Made by a program: the position numbers and the translations under genes. Below, piece by piece: positions 31,204 to 35,749 of a stretch of DNA of 35,749 nucleotides. The stretch is from the IMG/VR virus record IMGVR_UViG_3300036791_000670, positions 1 to 35,749 of that record, one strand, 5' to 3'. Source of the stretch: a virus. The notes below the pieces were generated by a model. The model saw nothing but the letters and a program-made list of their open reading frames with translations. It was not told where the DNA came from and made no database searches. The stretch's first letter is position 1; each line of letters starts with the position of its first letter.

Positions 31204-31920
31204 TTAGGCGAAGCCCGCGATCCGCCGACGTGAGCGGAACGCAAACCCGAGACCGATGAAGCCGAGGAGCATCATGGCCCATGTTGCAGGCTCTGGAACT
31301 GCCGCGACCGGATTGACCGATGCGAAGCCGGTCAGGCCATTGCCGGCAGTGGCGCTCGTGTCCGACCACACGGTCAGGCCGAGAAGATTGCCCGCTGCAT
31401 TCGGCACAAGGCTGGCCAAGTTCAGACCACCCTGCAACGTATCGCCAAGCGTAAACGACACGCTGGTAACGTGCGTCGTATTGGCCTGACAAAACGTGTT
31501 GCAGTCGATCCCGAACTGCCACGTGCCTGTCCCGTCCATTTGGCCGACATTCAGCAACAGCAAGCCCGCCGTGGTCCCGGATGGGTTCGCGTCGGTGAAT
31601 GTTGCGCTGAGGAGTTGCAGGTCCGCGCCAAGGACAGACGTATTATTGATGTCCTTGCCGAGGTCGAACCCGATGGTCGGATGGCCGGCTGAACTCGCCC
31701 CGTGAAAGAATAGGTCGAAATTCTGCCCGGCAGGGTCGAGGTTAAGCTGGATGGTGACGGTCCCGTTGAGATTGTCTGTCACCGAACCAGAACCCGCAGC
31801 TTGCGGGACACCGGAGTCAAATCCGTTATTGGACGTGACGCCGATGGTCGTCTGTGCGCTTGCGGGCGTCAAACCGAACGCGGCAAGCGCAACCGCAGTG
31901 AGTAATAGCTTGGCTTTCAT
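31204..31920 (-). CDS. PEP-CTERM sorting-signal protein B (PEPxxWA type)
   Basis: A 238-residue exported protein with a signal peptide (MKAKLLLTAVALAAFGLTPASAQ, cleavage after ASA) and a beta-rich Asn/Thr/Gly-rich middle part (DNLNGTVTIQLNLDPAGQNFDLF, SVSFTLGDTLQGGLNL) with one close cysteine pair (CNTFC). The C-terminal tag is VPEPATWAMMLLGF followed by IGLGFAFRSRRR, the PEPxxWA variant common in Alphaproteobacteria. A very good ribosome binding site (GGAGG, five bases before ATG) and an AT-rich leader suggest its own promoter. At the DNA level only the end of the gene resembles its neighbour, so the two proteins share the sorting tag but not the domain it anchors. Confidence 0.85.
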   Translation of the reverse strand: MKAKLLLTAVALAAFGLTPASAQTTIGVTSNNGFDSGVPQAAGSGSVTDNLNGTVTIQLNLDPAGQNFDLFFHGASSAGHPTIGFDLGKDINNTSVLGADLQLLSATFTDANPSGTTAGLLLLNVGQMDGTGTWQFGIDCNTFCQANTTHVTSVSFTLGDTLQGGLNLASLVPNAAGNLLGLTVWSDTSATAGNGLTGFASVNPVAAVPEPATWAMMLLGFIGLGFAFRSRRRIAGFA

Positions 31921-32010
31921 AAAGCCTCCGTGCTTGGGGTGGAGTTAACCCGTTGACATTACCGATTTTTAACGGAGAGGGGATATATCGAAAGGTATAC
32001 AGTCGAAGAA
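31921..32010 (-). promoter_or_regulatory. AT-rich leader, possible promoter of the PEP-CTERM genes
   Basis: This 90-base gap upstream of the PEP-CTERM genes is more AT-rich than its surroundings (TATACC, GATATATCC and GTTAAAAATC on the minus strand) and holds the GGAGG ribosome binding site. No pair of -35 and -10 boxes at ideal spacing is evident. A promoter here would let the PEP-CTERM genes be expressed apart from the recombination genes upstream. Confidence 0.3.
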
Positions 32011-32286
32011 TTATTCGGGCTTGAATGGATTTTTCGCGAGCACCTTCAACGCCACCGTAACCCGCGCATCGCGAGCAAACTTTAGAAGCTCGTCAATGCT
32101 TGGCTCGCGGAGGGTCAGGTCCTCGTTGAACACCGCAACGTGCCGGCAGTACGCGCATATGCTGGCATCGCCCGAATGGGGGCGGGCGTAGAGTTCGCCA
32201 ATAACGGAGGCGGCATCATTAAGCGCGCCGCACTCGGGGCATCGCGAGGGCGGCACGCAGGGGGTTGGTACTAGGTCGGTGCCCAT
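32011..32286 (-). CDS. Small double-CxxC zinc ribbon protein
   Basis: A 91-residue protein. The pairs CPEC (16-19) and CAYC (44-47) enclose about 25 residues and end with RHVAVFNEDLTLREPS, the layout of a small zinc ribbon. The C-terminal part (DELLKFARDARVTVALKVL) is helical. The ATG at 32286 follows the stop of the upstream gene directly (TAAATG) with AAGGA before it. Zinc ribbons of this size in phages are usually of unknown function; a role in transcription or in protein contacts is possible. No membrane segment. Confidence 0.7.
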   Translation of the reverse strand: MGTDLVPTPCVPPSRCPECGALNDAASVIGELYARPHSGDASICAYCRHVAVFNEDLTLREPSIDELLKFARDARVTVALKVLAKNPFKPE

Positions 32287-32619
32287 TTATTCCTTGGATG
32301 CTTGGCTTACGGTTGTTGCCCAGGTTTGCACCAGGTGGGTTAGGATCGGGGCCAGCTTAATCGGTGCCACCGAAAAATCAAACCCGGCGTCCTTGTCCTG
32401 GTTCTTATTTATCTCGGCGGCCAAGCCGATGCCGATTTGCTGCGCCTCGTCGTAGGTCAGGCTCTTGAGCGCCGCCGCGATGGCTTGTACCGGATTACTG
32501 TCGATGGTGTTAGTCTGGTCGACGTGCCGCCCGAGTATGTCGGCCAGCGAGCTTAACCCCTTGTCCACTTTGCGCGCCTTGGGTGGGGCGAACTCTTGTA
32601 CCGTGCTTTGGTCCGTCAT
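32287..32619 (-). CDS. Hypothetical phage protein in the recombination operon
   Basis: The ATG at 32619 is favoured because GGAG precedes it by seven bases; an in-frame ATG at 32631 is also possible. The 110-residue protein begins MTDQSTVQEFAPPKARKVDKGLSSLADILGRHVDQT and continues ALKSLTYDEAQQIGIGLAAEINKNQD and ILTHLVQTWATTVS. It looks helical with no catalytic motif, membrane segment or cysteine. It overlaps the SbcC-like gene by 110 bases in another frame, a long overlap. Its role is unknown; co-transcription suggests it works with replication or recombination. Confidence 0.6.
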   Translation of the reverse strand: MTDQSTVQEFAPPKARKVDKGLSSLADILGRHVDQTNTIDSNPVQAIAAALKSLTYDEAQQIGIGLAAEINKNQDKDAGFDFSVAPIKLAPILTHLVQTWATTVSQASKE

Positions 32620-34489
32620 TGTTGGCTCCATCTGCGACCTCGTTATCCAGCGAGATGCTGGCACCGTCATTGTCGCGCGTAACGGTTAACACTGCGTTAA
32701 AGCGGTCACTGTCTACCGCCCGATGATCCACAAACCAGACTTGCCGGGAGAGCGTCCGCGCCCGCGCAGCCAGGAACCCGACCAGGTCCCGGACCCCTTG
32801 CAGGCTCAAGTGCTGCGTCGGCTCGTCCAGGACCTCGATCCCGGGCTCGACGCCGGCGTGGTTAAGCAGGGTTTCGGAAAGCGCCAACGCCCCAAGCAAC
32901 CGGAGGCGTTGGCTTTCCCCACCCGACCAGTTCTCCCACCGCACGTTGCGTTCCAATGACGGCGAGAAGATGGTCACGTATAAGCCGCGCTGCGTGCTCC
33001 CGGATTTGGTCTCGCGCTCGATGGCGTAGGCGATCCGCCAGCCAATCAATCCCATCTCGTCCAGCATGGCGTTGGAGCAAAGCTCAAGCTCCTGTAGCAC
33101 CTCCTCGACAATGTGCAGTCGCACGTCCTTGAACCCTTTGACCCAGTGCGTATGCCGGGCGTGCTTACGCCGCTTGACGATTAGGTCCTTGTCGGTCAGG
33201 ACTATTTCCCCCTGCAATACAACCGCCCGCCGTTTCAGCCGGTCTAGCTCCTTGTTGAACGGGTTGACCTCGGTCTCGCCGTCCAGCTTGGCGCGCTTGA
33301 GAGCGTCGATCTTGGCCTGCATCTCGGCTTGGTCGGGCCGGCGAGCGTCGAGAATATCCCGGGCATCACGGGCCTTTGTCTGAAACTCATCACGTTTTCT
33401 GCCAGCCTCAGAAAGCTGCAGCTCCAGGTCCTCCAGCGCTTTCTTCGCACCCTTGTCGTTGAGATGCACCAGCGCCTTCTTGAGATTGGCAATGGCGTTG
33501 TCCAACTCCTCGCGGTGCTTGTCGAGGCGGGTGCCTTTGATGGGCTGGTCGCAAACCGGGCACCTGCCGTTGCTGCCGAACTTGATCCGTTGCTCCTGCT
33601 TGATGCCTAACTCGCGCTGCAAGCCATTCGCCTCGGAGCGTAGGTCGGCCAGCCGGTCGCGGGCGTCGTTGCGATATTGCTCCATCTGCGCCCGCTCATT
33701 GTCCAGGTGCCGTAGCTCGGTCATGGCGGAGTCGTAGGTCAGGTCTGCCTCATCGATGACCTTGCTTATCTCTGCCAGCAACTTGTTAAAATCCGCCAGC
33801 CGGGCGTCCCGCTCCTTTTCCTCCTTGGCTCGCTGGCTCTCCCATCCATCCGCCATCAGCCGCACCCGCTTGCGGCTTTCCTCAAGCTCGGCCAGCGCCT
33901 GCTCGCGCCCCGCCCGCTGGGTCTCTGCCGTCGCGATGTTGGCGGCAATCGTATCGGCGGTCCGCTTGGCGGCGTCTGACCGGGCATCCCATCGGTCGAG
34001 GCGGAGCACGCTGGAGAATAACTCCAGCTTCTCGCGCGGCGGCAGGTCGTAGAATAACGGCTGGCCTTGCCCAAGCATTACGGTATTGACGAAGGTCTCG
34101 TAAGTCAGGCCAACAGCGTCCTCGATATCCTCGTCGGTGACCGGCTCGTCGTTCCATTCGATCTTATTGATGCCGTGGGTGCCGCGCGAAAGTAAGCACG
34201 GCTCGCCGTCCAGGCGTAGCTCCAACGTCACGTTGGTGCCGCCGCGATGCGGCTGCCACGGCTGGATATCGGGCGAGCGCAAACCGCTGGCGGTTTTGCC
34301 ATAGAGCACCCAGGTGAGCGCGTCCCATAGCGTGGTCTTGCCGGCACCGTTGGAGCCTAGCCGGGGCTCCACCAGATTGCGCCCGCGTACGAAGTTGAGC
34401 CCGCCGCCAACGGCTCGGAAGTCGAGCGAGACTTCGCCGGCCATGTTCTTGAAGTTGGTGATGTGGATGCAGTCGAAGTCTAGTTTCAT
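32510..34489 (-). CDS. SbcC/Rad50/T4 gp46-like recombination ATPase
   Basis: The start at 34489 (MKLDFDCIHITNFKNM) is chosen because it overlaps the small membrane ORF as ATGA and gives the family's normal N-terminus; upstream in-frame starts read through that ORF. The 659-residue protein has Walker A GSNGAGKT (45-52), a Q-loop-like VNTVMLGQGQPLF, a long coiled coil (about 170-490) broken by a zinc hook CPVC (310-313), the ABC signature WSGGESQRLRL (about 521-531) and Walker B IEVLDEPT (about 548-555). With the nuclease encoded just upstream it would form the DNA end-processing complex used in phage recombination-dependent replication. It is close in size to T4 gp46 (560). The last 40 residues are basic, low-complexity and lie in the overlap with the next gene. 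Confidence 0.9.
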   Translation of the reverse strand: MKLDFDCIHITNFKNMAGEVSLDFRAVGGGLNFVRGRNLVEPRLGSNGAGKTTLWDALTWVLYGKTASGLRSPDIQPWQPHRGGTNVTLELRLDGEPCLLSRGTHGINKIEWNDEPVTDEDIEDAVGLTYETFVNTVMLGQGQPLFYDLPPREKLELFSSVLRLDRWDARSDAAKRTADTIAANIATAETQRAGREQALAELEESRKRVRLMADGWESQRAKEEKERDARLADFNKLLAEISKVIDEADLTYDSAMTELRHLDNERAQMEQYRNDARDRLADLRSEANGLQRELGIKQEQRIKFGSNGRCPVCDQPIKGTRLDKHREELDNAIANLKKALVHLNDKGAKKALEDLELQLSEAGRKRDEFQTKARDARDILDARRPDQAEMQAKIDALKRAKLDGETEVNPFNKELDRLKRRAVVLQGEIVLTDKDLIVKRRKHARHTHWVKGFKDVRLHIVEEVLQELELCSNAMLDEMGLIGWRIAYAIERETKSGSTQRGLYVTIFSPSLERNVRWENWSGGESQRLRLLGALALSETLLNHAGVEPGIEVLDEPTQHLSLQGVRDLVGFLAARARTLSRQVWFVDHRAVDSDRFNAVLTVTRDNDGASISLDNEVADGANNDGPKHGTRVRPTQGAQSGQGVKLAGRHTRAARRPD

Positions 34490-34566
34490 GGCCAGCGCAC
34501 CACGTATATAATGGCGCAACATGCGATCAAGATCGGAATGACCCAGAGTATATCGAGCGCCGTCAT
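34486..34566 (-). CDS. 26-residue single-pass membrane peptide
   Basis: A very short ORF filling exactly the gap between the nuclease and ATPase genes. Its ATG (34566-34564) overlaps the nuclease stop as TAATG, and its TGA (34488-34486) overlaps the ATPase start as ATGA. The product is one hydrophobic helix (LWVIPILIACCAIIYVV) with Asp5 at one end and Arg24 at the other, as in a small membrane protein. A GGAG lies about 10 bases before the start. The double coupling strongly suggests that ribosomes pass from the nuclease through this ORF to the ATPase; the peptide may be made as well. Nothing else about its function can be read. Confidence 0.6.
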   Translation of the reverse strand: MTALDILWVIPILIACCAIIYVVRWP

Positions 34567-35549
34567 TATAGCAACTCCAATCCGACCTGGAGGGTCTTGT
34601 CATCTATCGAATGCATGCGCGCGTAGCGGCGCAGCAACTCCTCGTCGGTCTCAGTCATGCCGGCGCGTTTCTTAACCGCCGCCGACCGATCCGCCTTCTG
34701 CACGATGGGCTCGACTGCGTAGACCACATAGCCCTGCTCGGTTGCCATATTGCGAACCCGCTCGCGTATCTCCGGCCATTTGGCATAGTCCTGCTTGGCC
34801 AGCCCGACTCGCAGCTTGAGAATATCACCTTTGTTGATCCCGCGCATGGTTTCCGGGAGGCCGTGCCGGTCCAGGACAACCAGCCGCTTCTGCGGCCCCG
34901 GCACCGGGATGGACTCGAACCGGAATGGCTTGTCGCGGATGGTCATCACGCGCGGTGTATAATCGTCCCCGAAGTCCACGGTATAGGGCGCGCCGACGTA
35001 GGTGATCTTCTTATGCATCTGCGGCGTATGGATATCGCCGGCGATGATCAGGCAGCTTGGCGGGAAATACGACGGCGGGATGCCGGGCAGCATGACGCCG
35101 TTGGCCATCGCGCCCTCGAATGTGTTGTGTGCAAATATCATCGGATATGTGCGGAAGCTGTCCTTTATGGAGTCCCAATCGCGGCGATAGTTAGTGGTGT
35201 GCGGCAAGAACAAATAATCCCCGACTTGGGTTGGCTTGTCGATGAATAGGATGTTCTGCACCATATCGAGGAAGGCGAAGAACGGAAACCCGGACCCGGC
35301 GTAGTCGTGATTGCCGCGCAGAATGACGATGCTGACTAGCTGCGCCAGCTTATAGAACGCATCCGAGATGCGATTGACCAGCCAAGAGCCGTGGTTATCC
35401 TTTTCCTCGGTTAGATCACCAAGAACATAAAGCCACTCGGCCTTTTCGGCCATTAGCATTATCCGCAGCGTCTTCTCCAGGAACTGCCAGCGGTACTCAT
35501 CGCGCGGATTATCGGTCAGACTCAGGTCGGATGTGATCAGGACGGTCAT
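34566..35549 (-). CDS. SbcD/Mre11/T4 gp47-like nuclease with altered metal ligands
   Basis: A 327-residue calcineurin-type metallophosphoesterase. Recognisable motifs: SDLSLTD (Asp8) where the family has D-x-H, GDL (Gly44, Asp45), RGNHDY (Asn80, His81), FAHNTF (His141) and GDIH (171-174) where the family has GHxH. The first motif therefore has Ser10 instead of His, and the last has Asp172 instead of the first His. The C-terminal part (about 200-327) is the region that contacts the SbcC-like partner. It overlaps the upstream HTH-like gene by ATGA and is coupled to the membrane peptide downstream. The pairing with an SbcC-like gene makes the call secure; activity is uncertain because of the substitutions. 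Confidence 0.85.
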   Translation of the reverse strand: MTVLITSDLSLTDNPRDEYRWQFLEKTLRIMLMAEKAEWLYVLGDLTEEKDNHGSWLVNRISDAFYKLAQLVSIVILRGNHDYAGSGFPFFAFLDMVQNILFIDKPTQVGDYLFLPHTTNYRRDWDSIKDSFRTYPMIFAHNTFEGAMANGVMLPGIPPSYFPPSCLIIAGDIHTPQMHKKITYVGAPYTVDFGDDYTPRVMTIRDKPFRFESIPVPGPQKRLVVLDRHGLPETMRGINKGDILKLRVGLAKQDYAKWPEIRERVRNMATEQGYVVYAVEPIVQKADRSAAVKKRAGMTETDEELLRRYARMHSIDDKTLQVGLELL

Positions 35550-35734
35550 CGCAGGCCAACCGCTTTGCGAACGTCCTGGATGGCAGTGTTAACGCGCCCC
35601 GGATTGACTTCAAATATCTCGGCCAGCACGTGTTGTGCGATGCCGCGTACCTCGTGCAGATACGCCACTTTGATCTTATCGCGTGGTTTCAGCGAAGGAT
35701 CACTCTGCACGTGGCCGCGTTTGACGGTCGTCAT
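35546..35734 (-). CDS. Small helix-turn-helix-like protein
   Basis: A 62-residue protein starting at 35734 with GGAG eight bases upstream. After a basic start (MTTVKRGHVQSD) it reads KPRDKIKVAYLHEVRGIAQHVLAEIFEVNPGRVNTAIQDVRKAVGL, which fits a helix-turn-helix of the kind where a recognition helix follows EIFEVNPGRV. It resembles the DNA-binding end of sigma-like or resolvase-like proteins in layout only. The ATGA overlap with the nuclease gene suggests a common operon. It could regulate or assist the recombination genes. The family is not identified. Confidence 0.6.
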   Translation of the reverse strand: MTTVKRGHVQSDPSLKPRDKIKVAYLHEVRGIAQHVLAEIFEVNPGRVNTAIQDVRKAVGLR

Positions 35735-35749
35735 GTTTTATCTCCCATT

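Noticed and set aside
31139-31522. 127-residue minus-strand ORF overlapping PEP-CTERM protein B
   Set aside because: It is a frame-shifted shadow; the overlapping frame has a signal peptide, PEP-CTERM tag and strong ribosome binding site.

Overview
The window is part of a genome of a large tailed phage with a contractile (myovirus-type) tail, or of a prophage of that type. A rightward late block (about 1-29761) follows the order of a phage Mu-like tail and baseplate module: tail assembly chaperone with a -1 frameshift, tape measure, gpN-like, gpP-like, gp45-, gp46-, gp47- and gp48-like proteins, then fibres. Sheath and tube genes are not in the window and probably lie upstream. The DNA is GC-rich by eye. 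Two PEPxxW-type PEP-CTERM proteins point to a Gram-negative, probably alphaproteobacterial host that has an exosortase; that host call is inference.

Layout. 1-411: the end of a Pro-rich gene, two hairpins and a leader. 412-5664: frameshifting chaperone and two tandem tape-measure-like paralogs, each ending in an M23 peptidase domain (the first also has a transglycosylase-like domain). 5668-12923: baseplate hub, spike and wedge genes, with the gpN equivalent split into two ORFs and a glycine-rich protein inserted after the spike. 12920-17528: two copies of a cassette made of a lectin-like fibre and a small partner. 17533-29761: a large adhesin/fibre region with a collagen-like protein, two fibre-like proteins that begin with Sec signal peptides (one 1461 residues, Gly-rich with two LamG-like domains), a small protein with a Mu gpF-like zinc site, and a 988-residue protein built from about 38 copies of a 21-residue repeat.

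A leftward block (35749 to 29752) converges on the late block, and the last genes of the two blocks overlap tail to tail. Read in its own direction it encodes a small HTH-like protein, a Mre11/SbcD/T4 gp47-like nuclease, a 26-residue membrane peptide, an SbcC/Rad50/T4 gp46-like ATPase, two small conserved-looking proteins, two PEP-CTERM surface proteins, a membrane-anchored zinc ribbon protein and a ribbon-helix-helix-like regulator. The nuclease, peptide and ATPase genes are coupled by overlapping stop and start codons.

Most unusual are the exported proteins: two PEP-CTERM proteins and two fibre-like proteins with signal peptides and many cysteines, which together suggest that this phage remodels or decorates the host envelope. 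Other points worth attention are the long 21-residue repeat protein, the tandem tape-measure paralogs, the duplicated fibre cassettes, the membrane peptide inside the recombination operon, and a 16-bp palindrome next to a putative repressor gene. All functional calls were made by reading the sequence; no database search was run.
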